From the NCBI GenBank assembly GCA_032622095.1, contig CP136068.1, positions 187,667,309 to 187,731,308 of the forward strand: DNA of 64,000 nucleotides, in the 5' to 3' direction. The notes under the pieces were generated by a model. The model did not search any database. It saw nothing but the letters and a program-made list of their open reading frames with translations, and was not told the origin of the DNA. The position numbers and the translations under genes are program-made. This stretch comes from Siphonodentalium dalli (taxonomy: Eukaryota; Mollusca; Scaphopoda; Gadilida; Siphonodentaliidae). This document shows, piece after piece, positions 1 to 12,269 of this stretch; within the stretch, counting starts at the first letter, position 1; every line of letters begins with the position of its first letter.

Positions 1-970
1 CTCGCGTATATATATATATAAGACTAGCAGGTTAGCCCGCCACTGGCGTGGTTGGTCAGAAACATGACAATTTTAATTTTTGAATTTAAATATTTTTTGA
101 ATTAATTTTTGGTTTTTCAATATTTTACCCGATTTGACATTGAATTGATCACTTTCAAGGCCAAGGTCAGGTCGGGGTTACAATTTAACCCGTTCATGAC
201 ACTTCCCGTAGGTAGCAAGTATGAGCGCAATCGGTTCGAGTCCATAAGGGACACATGCACACATATATATATATATATAATTTGTGGGTACCCGTTTCGA
301 GGTGAAAATCACCTAGGGCGGAAAAACTGACCCGATCCATTTGTGGGTACCCGTTTCAAGGTGAACATCACCTAGGGCGGAAAAAACTGACCCGATCCGC
401 GTTCCTAGGAAGCCCTGAGTATGTAAGAATCACACAACACGCTCATGTCTGTATAATGACGCAATATAGACAGTGTCGTTCGCGGTGATTTTGATGATTG
501 GGAGTGGAGAAAGGGTGCTCAGAGCTTCTCCAAAACGCGACAACTACGGTGTCCGTGGGATTTTACCCTTAGATAGGAAGTTTGAACTCAATCGAGCATG
601 CGGAGAGCACTCAAAATATTGTTCCCGTATATCTCTGCTTTGCGTTGAATTGCAAACAAACGCTCTTTTTATACCGACGCGTCATATACAACGCTCATTA
701 AATTATCACTGAATTAACCACCGCAGTGCAGTTCGCGGTGATTTTGATGATTGGGAGTGGAGAAAGGGTGCTCAGAGCTTCTCCAAAACGCGACAACTAC
801 GGTGTCCGTGGGATTTTACCCTTGTATACGAAATTTGAGCTCGATCCGACCAGCCTTTTTCGATTCTATGAAGTACACATATACACACACACACACACAT
901 ATATATACGGAAGTCTCAAAATATATAGTAGAAGATAATGCATTGGCTTATTTTGGTCAATTAAGGTAAA
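1..970. repeat. Low-complexity start with two small duplications
   Basis: No gene is visible here. There are short TA and CA microsatellites (about 8-22, 259-280 and 881-906). A 59-bp unit is repeated in direct tandem at 281-339 and 340-399, and each copy holds a short GGTGAANATCACC palindrome. A separate 93-bp block at 478-570 recurs almost unchanged at 731-823 in the same orientation. The bases at about 220-235 resemble a pol III B box (GGTTCGAGTCC), but I see no convincing A box or fold, so I do not call a tRNA. The short open frames over the 93-bp blocks simply copy each other. Confidence 0.7.
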
Positions 971-980
971 TATTGTCAGG

Positions 981-1206
981 CCAATCTGTTCTCTTATATG
1001 TACGCGAGGCTCTATATGGGAGACTCGCATATATAAGAGAATGCATTGGCACAGGGGTTTTCGCAAAATTTCAGGAAGCTCCAGTCATGGAAGGGTTAAA
1101 CTGCCCTTATGGAGCCCCTCACATACGTGTGCAGACGACACTCGACAATACAAGCTGCCACCTGTATGGGGCTATCTACAGGAGCTCCAGTCATGGAAGG
1201 GTTAAA
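981..1206. mobile_element. Degenerate palindromic cassette and TTAA-MITE end
   Basis: Bases 981-1050 form an imperfect copy of the ~67-bp palindrome that recurs through the window (arms ending CCAAT...ATTGG around a TATATA-rich core). It is followed by GCAAAATTTCAGGAAGCTCC and GGAAGGGTTAA, which matches the terminus of the TTAA element at 32900-33145. A second GGAGCTCCAGTCATGGAAGG end lies at 1187-1206, so two ends of that family lie about 100 bp apart. The interval between them (about 1109-1190) carries a diverged form of a second module, containing GGAGCCCC and ending TGGGGCT. It reads as broken, overlapping non-autonomous elements. Confidence 0.6.
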
Positions 1207-1320
1207 TTTCCAAGTAATTTTGTGTCATGTGCGAAACTGCTGAAAATCGATGTAAAGGTCATATCTAGATATAACCAAAACTCTAATGTGTGGCGAGTAG
1301 ACCATGTCATGAATCTCCCG

Positions 1321-1480
1321 TAGAGAGCCCCACACAGATAGAAGGCTCTATTACTGGATGTCGTCTGGTCGTGTCTGTGGGGGCCACCATGCGGGTGTTC
1401 AGTAGACCATGTCATGAATCTCTACTCTGGCTACGCGTGTAGAGATCATGTTCCACCCATTCAAAACATGGGACATTTTG
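1321..1480. mobile_element. Fragment of palindromic MITE plus second-module copy
   Basis: Bases 1321-1396 resemble the AGCCCCACA...GTGGGG module found at 16838, 17185 and 46553. They are followed by GTAGACCATGTCATGAATCT and CTCTACTCTGG, the left terminus of the palindromic MITE that is complete at 8364-8812. Only the left end is present here. Confidence 0.5.
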
Positions 1481-2924
1481 TTTATGTTGTAACCTGTCCT
1501 GAGGGAGGGGGGACTTTATAATATTGAACAAACAAAACAGGGAATTAATATATTTCTTTGTTAATACTAATTCCTTAGTAATCTACTTCACACTAGACGG
1601 TGGTCCTATAGTTCGAGATTGCATTATTTTTGTGACTGCTAATGAGTCGACATCGCAGTAAACATTGCATTATTTTCAGCGAGAAGTTCCATGATTGTAA
1701 GAAATGCAAATCAAAATCGGCTCAAAGAAGTCACCTAAATCATGTAATCTCGAGCTGGGACATTCGTGCACATATATTAATAAGGATCAGGTATTAACTA
1801 AGAAATATATTACTTGCACTGTTTTTTCCCCAATGTTATCAGAACATCAAATAGTTCCCATCATGTTTAAACTGGTGGAGTATGGGTCATATTACACCAA
1901 ATACAAATTAGTAGAGTGATTTCCACTGGGACCCACTAAGCAAGGATCATAAATAACAAATTCTGGCAGCTGAATGGTCAATGACACATGGATCAAAAGT
2001 GCACGAAAAAATGCACAAACGTGTTTCCCGACGAGAAGCATCAAATATAGCCACATGGTGAACGGTTACGGCTGTCAAATTGGCAAATAATTTATGGGAG
2101 GGGTTGATTTTTTTTCGACGTCATATTTTTCTCCATTTTAAGGGTAGTGTGACGTTTATCAAAACTGCAGCGTGACGCAGCACGTTTACAAGTACTTTTG
2201 GGCACATGTTCGTGCGTCTAAAAGAACGTTCTTCAATGTTTGATACGCGTGCAGGGTCAAAGCTTTCCTGCGAATACAGGCCAGCCAGATTTGTTAACAC
2301 TGAGGCCTATGCAAATCATTTGGTGTATTGTAACCTAGAATCTATACAGGCGTAGCTAGAGTATGAAGATCCGTGGCATGATAGGTTGCGAGCTGCACAT
2401 GTTTATCAATACACAGGACAGAGTTCAGTGTTTATAGACAATGGAGTGGGACTACCCGCCACAGGGACTTAGTGCATCACTGCATATTGTATTATGCCTA
2501 TTAGATATTTGATGACTTAATTACCTCGTATATCCATAATTATGTATACGTTATTACATTACAAATATACCCCATATACGTTTATGCAGGCATAATAAGA
2601 TCATGCTTAAGATTATGTAGTAGTCCCCTATTTCTCGACCCGTGATATAATACCGAACAATAAACAAAACACTCGAGCTATTTTGCAGTTAGACGATGAA
2701 CTCATTTTAATTTTACGCGGTGATTCTTTAATTTTTGTCACGGCTGGGTGTATTGTTATATAAGCAATTGTCGAAACTATATTCGCGGGTGGATACTTGC
2801 ATATATGTTCTACAATAGGCATGTTGGTGTATGTTATTTTTCCTTGTACCATGTAACGTACATTGGATGGAATAAACAATAATGGATGGAATAAACAATC
2901 AATCAATCACAACAACACACCCGG
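1481..2924. other. Interval with no recognised gene
   Basis: This is AT-rich sequence with short open frames only, none resembling a known family. A short GGATGGAATAAACAAT duplication at about 2863-2900 immediately precedes the satellite. No RNA gene, TIR pair or retroelement relic could be supported. Confidence 0.6.
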
Positions 2925-5770
2925 GCGTATATTGGGACGTATATTGGGACTTATATTGGGGACGTATACTGGGACGTATATTGGGACGGCACGTATATTG
3001 GGGACGTATATTGGGACGTATATTAGGACGTATATTGGGACGTATATTGGGACGTATATTGGGATGCATATTGGGGACGTATATTGGGACGGGACGTATA
3101 TTGGGACGTATATTGGGACGCATATTGGGGACGTATATTGGGGACGTATATTGGGACGGGACGTATATTGGGGACGTATATTGGGGACGTATATTGGGAC
3201 GTATATTGGGACGTATATTGGGACGCATATTGGGGACGTATATTGGGACGGGACGTATATTGGGACGTATATTGGGACGCATATTGGGGACGTATATTGG
3301 GACGTATATTGGGACGGGACGTATATTGGGACGTATATTGGGACGGGACGTATATTGGGGACGTATATCGGGGACGTATATTGGGACGTATATTGGGGAC
3401 GTATATTGGGACGGGACGTATATTGGGGACGTATATTGGGACGGGACGTATATTGGGGACGTATATTGGGACGTATATTGGGGACGTATATTGGGGACGT
3501 ATATTGGGGACGTATATTGGGACGGGATGTATATTGGGACGTATATTGGGACGGGACGTATATTGGGGACGTATATTGGGATGTATATTGGGACGGGACG
3601 TATATTGGGATGTATATTGGGACGGGACGTATATTGGGACGTATATTGGGACGGGACGTATATTGGGACGTATATTGGGACGGGACGTATATTGGGATGT
3701 ATATTGGGACGGTACGTATATTGGGACGTATATTGGTGACGTATATTGGGACGGGACGTATATTGGGACGCATATTGGGGACGTATATTGGGACGGGACG
3801 TATATTGGGGACGTATATCGGGGACGTATATTGGGACGTATATTGGGGACGTATATTGGGACGGGACGTATATTGGGGACGTATATTGGGACGGGACGTA
3901 TATTGGGGACGTATATTGGGACGTATATTGGGGACGTATATTGGGGACGTATATTGGGACGGGATGTATATTGGGACGTATATTGGGACGGGACGTATAT
4001 TGGGGACGTATATTGGGATGTATATTGGGACGGGACGTATATTGGGATGTATATTGGGACGGGACGTATATTGGGACGGGACGTATATTGGGACGTATAT
4101 TGGGACGGGACGTATATTGGGATGTATATTGGGACGGTACGTATATTGGGACGTATATTGGTGACGTATATTGGGACGGGACGTATATTGGGACGCATAT
4201 TGGGGACGTATATTGGGACGGGACGTATATTGGGACGGGACGTATATTGGGACGTATATTGGGACGGGACGTATATTGGGACGGGACGTATATTGGGACG
4301 GGACGTATATTGGGACGTATATTGGTGACGTATATTGGGACGGGACGTATATTGGGACGGGACGTATATTGGGACGTATATTGGGACGGGACGTATATTG
4401 GTGATGTATATTGGGACGGGACGTATATTGGGACGCATATTGGGGACGTATATTGGGACGGGACATATATTGGGACGGGACGTATATTGGGGACGTATAT
4501 TGGGACGGGACGTATATTGGGACGGGACGTATATTGGGACGTATATTGGGACGGGATGTATATTAGGACGTATATTGGGACGTATATTGGGACGGGATGT
4601 ATATTGGGGACGTATATTGGGACGTATATTGGGGACGTATATTGGGACGGGATGTATATTGGGGACGTATATTGGGACGTATATTGGGACGGGACGTATA
4701 TTGGGACGTATATTGGTACGGGACGTATATTGGGACGTATATTGGGACGGGACGTATATTGGGATGTATATTGGGACGGTACGTATATTGGGACGTATAT
4801 TGGTGACGTATATTGGGACGGGACGTATATTGGGACGCATATTGGGGACGTATATTGGGACGGGACGTATATTGGGACGGGACGTATATTGGGGACGTAT
4901 ATTGGGACGGGACGTATATTGGGACGTATATTGGGACGTATATTGGTGACGTATATTGGGACGGGACGTATATTGGGACGGGACGTATATTGGGACGTAT
5001 ATTGGGACGGGACGTATATTGGTGACGTATATTGGGACGGGACGTATATTGGGACGCATATTGGGGACGTATATTGGGACGGGACGTATATTGGGACGGG
5101 ACGTATATTGGGGACGTATATTGGGACGGGACGTATATTGGGACGGGACGTATATTGGGACGTATATTGGGACGGGATGTATATTAGGACGTATATTGGG
5201 ACGTATATTGGGACGGGATGTATATTGGGGACGTATATTGGGACGTATATTGGGGACGTATATTGGGACGGGATGTATATTGGGGACGTATATTGGGACG
5301 TATATTGGGACGGGACGTATATTGGGACGTATATTGGGACGGGACGTATATTGGGACGTATATTGGGGACGTATATTGGGACGGGATGTATATTGGGGAC
5401 GTATATTGGGACGGGATGTATATTGGGGACGTATATTGGGACGTATATTGGGACGGGACGTATATTGGGACGTATATTGGGACGGGACGTATATTGGGAC
5501 GTATATTGGGGACGTATATTGGGACGGGATGTATATTGGGGACGTATATTGGGACGGGACGTATATTGGGACGTATATTGGGACGGGACGTATATTGGGA
5601 CGGGACGTATATTGGGACGTATATTGGGACGGACGTATATTGGGACGTATATTGGGGACGTATATTGGGACGGGATGTATATTGGGGACGTATATTGGGA
5701 CGGGACGTATATTGGGGAGTATATTGGGACGGGACGTATATTGGTGACGTATATTGGACGTATATTGAGA
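2925..5770. repeat. 2.85-kb satellite built from 12-17 bp units
   Basis: The array is built from ACGTATATTGGG (12 bp), variants with an extra G, and a 5-bp ACGGG insertion that gives a 17-bp form. Marker variants such as GGTACGTATATTGG recur at 3711, 4136 and 4778, so blocks of about 425 and 642 bp were themselves duplicated. The monomer contains no stop codon in most frames and its length changes phase often. This leaves very long open frames on both strands, including one of 975 codons at 2899-5826 on the minus strand. Those peptides cycle through the same three motifs (NIRP, PIYV, QYTS) and are by-products of the repeat. Confidence 0.95.
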
Positions 5771-6445
5771 CGGCGGGTTGTCCCATGTTTTGATAAGTGA
5801 TCACCGAGTCCAGGAGTCTCTACCATATTGGACCCATCCAGCCACCATTCCGCGGTTTAAAGTGATGTGAAATACTCCGGTAGGGTGATAAAATAGAAAT
5901 GGAGAATATTATGGCCCAAAGTAGTTATTTTTACGAATATTAACCCAAAGTGACAACACACACCGTCATTCTTATTTATTAAATTAAATGCAATGACTCT
6001 AGATGGCGAAATCGTTAGCATTAGTTTATCGCCGATTGTTGCGTCCCGAATCGAGATGTAAATATTTACAATTGAGCGTAGATCAGACGATGTTTTCTAT
6101 ATATGGAGTGGGATGGTCGATTTCTTTGCAATTTTCGGTGATGATAGTATAATGATACATTCCCCAGGTTGGCATAGCGCCTGAGTACTAATTTATAAGT
6201 TTATCGCACTCGAACAAGTACATAATATGTCTTTAAGTGCTACAAGTCAACGTTCTGGAGTAACATTCCATACCTGTATCACTGAATGCGCGGAACGGGA
6301 CTGGACGTCAAATGTTTTTTGAATATTCTCATTTTTTCTTACAATTTCCTTCGAATTGCATAAAATTCATAATTTAAAACACGAATAAATTACTATATAT
6401 CTCTAAATACTTCATCAGTATTTCCTCAGTATTTTATTATTATTT
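5771..6445. other. Interval with no recognised gene
   Basis: No coding family is recognised. The string AAAGTGATGTGAAA at about 5860 also occurs at about 29902 and, inverted, at about 7905. It is probably the terminus of another dispersed element, but no paired end could be placed here. Confidence 0.5.
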
Positions 6446-6870
6446 AAAGATACTCAATCCGATTCGATGGTCCCCATATAATCAGATTACAACAACAATA
6501 TTTTTTAGAAATACCGCTTGAGTTATCAGAATCGTTTAATTGCCCAAAAATAATGCTAACCACTGTCAACTATATAGTATAAAATTGCCCGAAATTTATC
6601 AACATGTTGTTCGACGAAATTTGGCCTTATTATCAGCACAAACCCTCTTGATTTTAGAGTTATCCACCTTCCTTCCCAATTTGGTCCGTGACCGTCGGCT
6701 CGTCAACTTTTTACTGGGCCACTATTAAGTTTCGATGGTTAAAATAAAATTCCAAAATCGATATCTAATAACTCTGAGCTTTAATATGTGGGCTCCTCGA
6801 CTCGAATCAAATATGTTTTAACCCCGAAACTAAATAAATATAATCGAGGGGCGCTTAATCGGATTATGCA
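6446..6870. mobile_element. TTAA palindromic MITE, decayed
   Basis: The left end is TTAA followed by AGATACTCAATCCGATT. The right end is a diverged GGGGCGCTTAATCGGATT near 6847-6865. The internal order matches the better copies at 33703-34127 and 36947-37389: a TCAGATTACAACAACAAT segment, ATAATGCTAACCACTG, TTTTAGAGTTATCCA, and CTCGACTCGAATCAAATATG. No transposase is encoded. The last ~10 bases of the right terminus have decayed. Confidence 0.75.
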
Positions 6871-6983
6871 TTATAAAAAAAGATAAATCATTTCGTTCCT
6901 CATTTGGGTCGGGTAAGCTCCATGCAGAGTCTAGTCCCCTGCTACGCAGGACTTACCACTGCCAGCACCTACACATAATCACC
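6871..6983. repeat. Dispersed repeat fragment at the duplication edge
   Basis: The stretch around 6910-6975 (AGCTCCATGCAGAGTCTAGT, GCAGGACTTACC, GCCAGCACCTA) is closely matched at 31420-31475. It abuts the left breakpoint of the large tandem duplication but is not itself duplicated. Confidence 0.6.
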
Positions 6984-8363
6984 CCCGTGTACGTGGTATC
7001 GCCAAAACCGAGGGTATCGCCAAAACCGAGAATATGGGAAAGTCATTTTCACGTATATGATATGGGGATATGTTTGTTTCTCACCGTAATACAGACATCG
7101 AGCATCGTATGTGTATGTCAACACGAAGCATGAGTATTTATCCACCAGTTGTCAATCAGTTTTCCCAGATCAGACCATTAATTGCATAATTTGGAGCAAT
7201 ATGATATATATATATATATATCATTCCAGAGGGCCGTTAATAAACCATAATGCCCGATGAAATCATGTTATTACTATTATTACCACAGTTTTGGACATTT
7301 GACCCATTTGAGGATTTAGTGGAACAATGAAGTAGATTAAGAGAGAAATATTTTCAAGAACATTTAAATTTGATACCATTTGACTTGTCAGCTGACACGG
7401 ACTGACGGAGTCTCGAAAATAGGACAGGGGAAAACCCAGCATTGTAGACGAGTAACAACCAATGAGAGATTGACAGCTAAAATTATCAATGCATACTTAC
7501 GCTTGATACAATAATTCAATCATATAGCGTGAATTCCAATCATAAAACCACTACAATGTCGAGGAAATCGGATACATCTTCCCATTATTTTCTTTAAATA
7601 AACACGCCATATCGGATGTTGAAGGGATGTAACTCTCGCGATAATAAACGAGATCTATAGTTTCCGGGCGGCGGGCTGATATTGAACTAGGCTTCTCATT
7701 ATCGGCCCGCGGCCCGCTGTTTTGGTAACAATACGCTATTTGGAACGCCCCGAAAAACATTATCAATGGCCTAGAGAACGCCCTATAAAGTGGTAATAAT
7801 ATATAATAATGACCGTGTGTGTACTGTAAATTAGGATTAATAGTCGCAAAAATAACTACTTTGAATAAGTTTATTCTCCTTTTCTATTTGATCACCCACC
7901 TGAGTGTTTCACATCACTTCTTCTGACACAGCACACGTACGCTTACCTGAACACATGATCACGAGGCCTCTCTATATCGATTAAAGATCGTTAACTCCAG
8001 CTGTTAAGAAGTCGTATGTATTTTATTAGGAGATAGAGTTATTCCTCCTGCAACACTTTAGTAAAGCCACAATCCATGCTGTTTGAATGCAAATGGAATA
8101 TTTTGTATGGACTTTGTATGCCACATGCAGAACCAGTGATGGTCCAGTGGTTGGGGGGGGGGGGGATCGGGGAGGGGTGGCTACAGCCACTGTCGGGAAG
8201 GACTAGCCCCCCCCCCCCCAGTCTGAGAAATCTGCAATGGCCAGTCCGGTGTAGCTTCCGGGATCCTTTATAGTCCCTCTGTCTGGGATCTTTTCACCTC
8301 ACGCGTTGGTGAATTCATGTCGTCACCCCTATGCACAACGACTTATAAAGTCATATAGATCGG
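6984..8363. other. Unannotated start of duplicated segment (copy 1)
   Basis: No gene is recognised. A minus-strand open frame of 71 codons at 7551-7766 has no recognisable family and no splice evidence. A (TA)n tract with self-complementary flanks lies at 7202-7220. Poly-G (about 8153-8164) and poly-C (about 8209-8219) runs lie about 45 bp apart and could pair. Their lengths differ from copy 2, as expected for replication slippage or sequencing error. Confidence 0.6.
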
Positions 8364-8812
8364 TAGATCATGCCATGAATCTCTACTCTGGCTAACGCCT
8401 GTAGAGATCATATCCCAACAGTACAAAACCTGGGAACTTTTTGAAGTTTTGACAGGGAACCTTATAAAGCCAAAACGATAATTTAACTATATATTAGTTA
8501 TTATCGGTTCATTAATAATGTACTTCACTGTAGGTGACTTTGTGAGCGATTTTGCTTTGTGTCGTTTACAATGATGGAATTTATCCTGGGTAAATAATTC
8601 AATGTTTATTGCGACATCGGCTCAAAAAAGTCACAGAAAAGCAAGCAATTTCGAGCTGAGACCGCCCCTAATATATTCCCTGCCTTGTTTGTTCAATGTT
8701 ATAATGTTCCCTGTCAGAACAGGTCACAATATGAAAACGTTCCCAGGATTTGTACTAGTGGAATATGATCTCTACGGGCGTCCGACAGAGTAGAGATTCA
8801 TGGCATGATCTA
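8364..8812. mobile_element. Palindromic MITE of ~449 bp (copy 1)
   Basis: The outer ~75 bp on each side are inverted copies. The left side begins TAGATCATGCCATGAATCTC and the right side ends GAGATTCATGGCATGATCTA. Each arm also carries GATCATATCC or its complement and a CTGGGAAC/GTTCCCAG pair. The interior has no transposase. The left end recurs at about 1405-1480 and an internal piece at about 30985-31030, so this is a dispersed family. The 53-bp array begins immediately after the right end. Confidence 0.85.
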
Positions 8813-9995
8813 ATAGATCGGCTCAGCAATCAGCATGGGCAAATAAAGAGCGTCCATTGTTAGTTTATTCATATAGATCGATTCAGCATGGTCCAATAAA
8901 GAGCGTTCACTGTTAGTTTATTCATATAGATCGGCTCAGCATGGACCAATAAAGAGCGTTCATTGTTAGTCTATTCATATATATCGACTCAGTATGGACC
9001 AATACAGAGTGTTCATTGTTAGTCTATTCATATAGATCGACTCAGTATGGACCAATAAAGAGTGTTTATTGTTAGTCTATTCATATAGATCGGCTCAGTA
9101 TGGACACATAAATAGCGTTCATTGTTAGTCTATTCATATAGATCGGATCAGTATGGACCAATAAAGAGTGTTTATTGTTAGTCTATTCATATAGATCGGC
9201 TCAGTATGGACACATAAATAGCGTTCATTGTTAGTCTATTAATATATATCGGCGCAGTATGGACCAATAAAGAGCGTTCATTGTTAATATATTCATATAG
9301 ATCGGCGAAGTATGAGCCAATAAAGAGCGTTCATTGTTAGTCTATTCATATATATCGACTCAGTATGGACCAATTAAGAGCATTCATTGTTAGTCTATTC
9401 ATATATATCGACTCAGTATGGGCCAATAAAGAGCGTTCATTGTTAATTTATTCATATAGATCGGCTCAGTATAGACAAACGAAGAGCGTTCATTGTTAGT
9501 CTATTCATATATATCGACTCAGTATGGACCAATTAAGAGCGTTCATTGTTAGTCTATTCGTATAGATCGACTCAGCATGGTCCAATAAAGAGCGTTCACT
9601 GTTAGTTTATTCATATATATCGGCTCAGCATGGACCAATAAAGAGCGTTCATTGTTAGTCTATTCATATAGATCGACGCAGTATGGACAAATAAAGAGCG
9701 TTCATTGTAATATATTCATATAGATCGGCGCAGTATGGACCAATAAAGAGCGTTCATTGTTAATATATTCATATAGATCGGCGTAGTATGGACCAATAAA
9801 GAGCGTTCATTGTTAGTCTATTCATATAGATCGGCTCAGCATGGACCAATAAAGAGCGTTCACTGTTAGTCTATTTATATATATCGATTCAGTATGGACC
9901 AATAAAGAGCGTTCATTGTTACTCTATTCACATAGGCCGGCTCAGTATGGACCAATACAGAGCGTCAATTGTTAGCCTATTCATATTAACACACT
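8813..9995. repeat. 53-bp minisatellite, ~22 units (copy 1)
   Basis: The unit reads TATTCATATAGATCGGCTCA, then GTATGGACCAATAAAGAGCG, then TTCATTGTTAGTC. Single-base variants are scattered (AGATCG versus ATATCG, CTCA versus CGCA, GTATGG versus GCATGG), and some neighbouring variant pairs repeat together. No continuous coding frame results because the period is not a multiple of three. Confidence 0.95.
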
Positions 9996-10066
9996 GGAAA
10001 TCCGCTCAGTAAGTTATTTATTAGAGTGCTACGAATTAGGAATTGATCAAATATGGCACGCGGGTT

Positions 10067-10753
10067 GATGTAGACATATTTAGATTGCCGTGATGTAGAC
10101 ATATTTATATTGCCGTGATGTATACATATTTAGATTGCCGATGTAGACATATTTAGATTGCCGTGATGTAGACATATTTAGATTGCCGATGTAGACATAT
10201 TTAGATTGATGTAGACATATTTAGATTGATGTAGACATATTTAGATTGATGTAGACATATTTAGACATATTTAGATTGCCGTGATGTAGACATATTTAGA
10301 TTGCCGATGTAGACATATTTAGATTGCAGATGTAGACATATTTAGATTGCCGATGTAGACATATTTAGATTGCCGTGATGTAGACATATTTAGATTGCCG
10401 ATGTAGACATATTTAGATTGCCGATGTAGACATATTTAGACATATTTAGATTGATGTAGACATATTTAGATTGATGTAGACACATTTAGACATATTTAGA
10501 TTGCTGTAGACATATTTAGATTGATGTAGAGATATTTAGACATATTTAGATTGCCGATGTAGACATATTTAGATTGCCGTGATGTAGACATATTCAGATT
10601 GCCGATGTAGACATATTTAGATTGCCGTTATGTAGACATATTTAGATTGCCGTGATATAGACATATTTAGATTGCCGTGATGTAGACATATTTAGATTGC
10701 CGTGATGTAGACATATTAAGACATATTTAGACATATTTAGACATATTTAGATT
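10067..10753. repeat. GATGTAGACATATTTAGATTGCC minisatellite (copy 1)
   Basis: The core is GTAGACATATTTAGATTG with a variable spacer (CCGTGAT, CCGAT, CAGAT or AT) giving 20-25 bp units. Shorter 10-bp ACATATTTAG units are interspersed. About 30 units are present. It differs in sequence from the arrays on either side. Confidence 0.95.
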
Positions 10754-10800
10754 GCTACCTGAGTGTTGTTCTATTAATTTCGCTTTCATGCGTATCATAC

Positions 10801-10985
10801 CTGCCGTGCTTAGTGGTGACTCATTCTGCCGTGCTTAGTGGTGACTCATTCTGCCGTGCTTAGTGGTGACTCATTCTGCCGTGCTTAGTGGTGACTCATT
10901 CTGTCGTGCTGAGTGGTGACTCATTCTGCCGTGCTTAGTGGTGACTCATTCTGCCGTGTGCTTAGTGGTGACTGATTTATTCTGC
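10801..10985. repeat. 25-bp minisatellite, 7 units (copy 1)
   Basis: Seven near-identical units of CTGCCGTGCTTAGTGGTGAC plus TCATT follow each other. The last unit carries a small insertion and a changed end. Three different arrays thus lie within about 2.2 kb. Confidence 0.95.
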
Positions 10986-11534
10986 CGCGCACTTTCCATA
11001 TTTACTTCGCGGAGCGTTTCCTAAGAAGAAGGAATACATTCTTATAGCTAATTCTGATCCTTCGTGTGATACTAGTTTGGTAGAGGTGATTTTGGGTTGA
11101 ATCAAGGTTGAGTCTTTCTGGGGAATTAGCATTTATTTTTACAATAGAAATATACGGACATTCCGGTATAGTTGGAAGCGGTCCACACAACAATCTGAAC
11201 TACGGTTGTAATACGTAGAACGTGACTGAATGGCGGAGTTCCGGAACATAAAGTAACATAACATAGTTTTACACATTTTTATATACAAAGCATGCACAGG
11301 TGTGAATTAACGACGCGGGATTAGATTAACAGATTTGCATTATAAAATATCGGATCACCACAGTGGCATTAACAGTTTGACATATAATTAATTATTAAAA
11401 ATAAAGCTAAGAATACGTGCGATGAATGGTAATTAATGAGCACATGAATGGGCAAGAATTGACAAGTTGCATATTAATAGCCAGCTGATTAATACAAAGT
11501 GAAATCAATGTAGATAAACAATGTAATAATTGTC
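10986..11534. other. Interval with no recognised gene (copy 1)
   Basis: Nothing could be supported here beyond short open frames. It lies downstream, in LINE orientation, of the decayed retrotransposon on the minus strand and may include its former 3' part, but no homology is visible. Confidence 0.4.
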
Positions 11535-11540
11535 CAAAAA

Positions 11541-12269
11541 TTAGCACTCTGATACTAGTTTTGACCAATATGATATTGCTCTGCACTTAATTTCGATCAG
11601 TACGGGATATCTCCTCAATTCTGCATATACCATGTAGTTCGGTGTGCTAGACTTCAGTATTGTGATAATTTTACCCCCGAAGTCAAAGCAATAGTAATTT
11701 AGGAGCATCAGATCGGATTGAGTACCTTTAATAACTGATGTAAAAAGTTTAGCAAAACATCTTAGAAGGGTGATTCGTCTTTCTGATTCAGGTAAATTAG
11801 GGTCCCCGGATCTATTGAAGATGGGTTTAAATTTATTGTCCCAACAGCCCACAATTTCGGAAAAATGCCCACTACTCAAAATTAGATTTAAAAAGCGAAC
11901 ATATAAACTCATCATTTCACCTAACGATTCTTCGATATATTCGTAACGATTCTTCGATATATTCGTAACAATTCTTCGATATATTCGTTCAAAATTTTTA
12001 TCCGCCCCTATACTGTCTTACGGTTATTATCCGCAGATCTCTTCTTGTGTTATATGTCTATTTAGATGCGACTCATAATTTTCGTTGAAGTCCATATCGA
12101 AGTAGTCAGAAATATCCCATTCATCATTACAGTCGTTTAGGTTTAAATCCTTAAAGTACTCCTCGAATTGTTCTATTGTGATGTTTCCTCTGCATTTTTT
12201 TTGGCTGGTTGTCGAAACACATCTTGTCAAGTCTGTCGCAGAATGACTTACCTGAATACGTAGCTGCAT
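11541..12269 (-). pseudogene. Decayed non-LTR retrotransposon ORF2 (copy 1)
   Basis: Two minus-strand fragments fit LINE ORF2 in order. At 12027-12269 the translation gives FEEYFKDLN and, later, HITQEEI, as in the linker between endonuclease and reverse transcriptase. At 11541-11915 residues 7-62 resemble the start of the reverse transcriptase domain (FLNLILSSGHF, KPIF, GDPNLPE, ITLLRCFAKLFTSV). Residues 63-87 of that fragment are a translated MITE terminus. Residues 90-124 then resemble the region after the RT domain (YAELRRYPVLIEIKCRAISYW). The catalytic core with its YADD-type motif is therefore missing. Between the fragments a ~21-bp ACGATTCTTCGATATATTCG unit occurs three times (11925-11990) and there are stops. 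The element is dead. The clade (CR1/L2-like or RTE-like) cannot be fixed by eye. Confidence 0.8.
11668..11733. mobile_element. Truncated TTAA MITE end inside the LINE relic (copy 1)
   Basis: The stretch reads TTTACCCCCGAAGTCAAAGC through AATTTAGGAGCATC and GATCGGATTGAGTACCTTTAA. This is one terminus of the palindromic TTAA family that is complete at 33703-34127. It sits exactly where the reverse transcriptase core should be, so insertion and deletion happened at the same place. Confidence 0.75.

Noticed and set aside
220-235. tRNA candidate from a B-box match
   Set aside because: There is a B-box-like GGTTCGAGTCC but no A box at proper spacing and no cloverleaf.
2899-5826. 975-codon minus-strand open frame
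   Set aside because: It lies wholly over the 12/17-bp satellite. Similar long frames are open on both strands in several phases, and the peptide is a cycling translation of the monomer.
7551-7766. 71-codon frame conserved in both duplicate copies (also 18420-18635)
   Set aside because: Conservation reflects the recent duplication, not selection. No family is recognised.
8813-9995. Possible CRISPR-like array
   Set aside because: The 53-bp units are contiguous with no unique spacers. All arrays here are plain tandem repeats in an animal-type genome.
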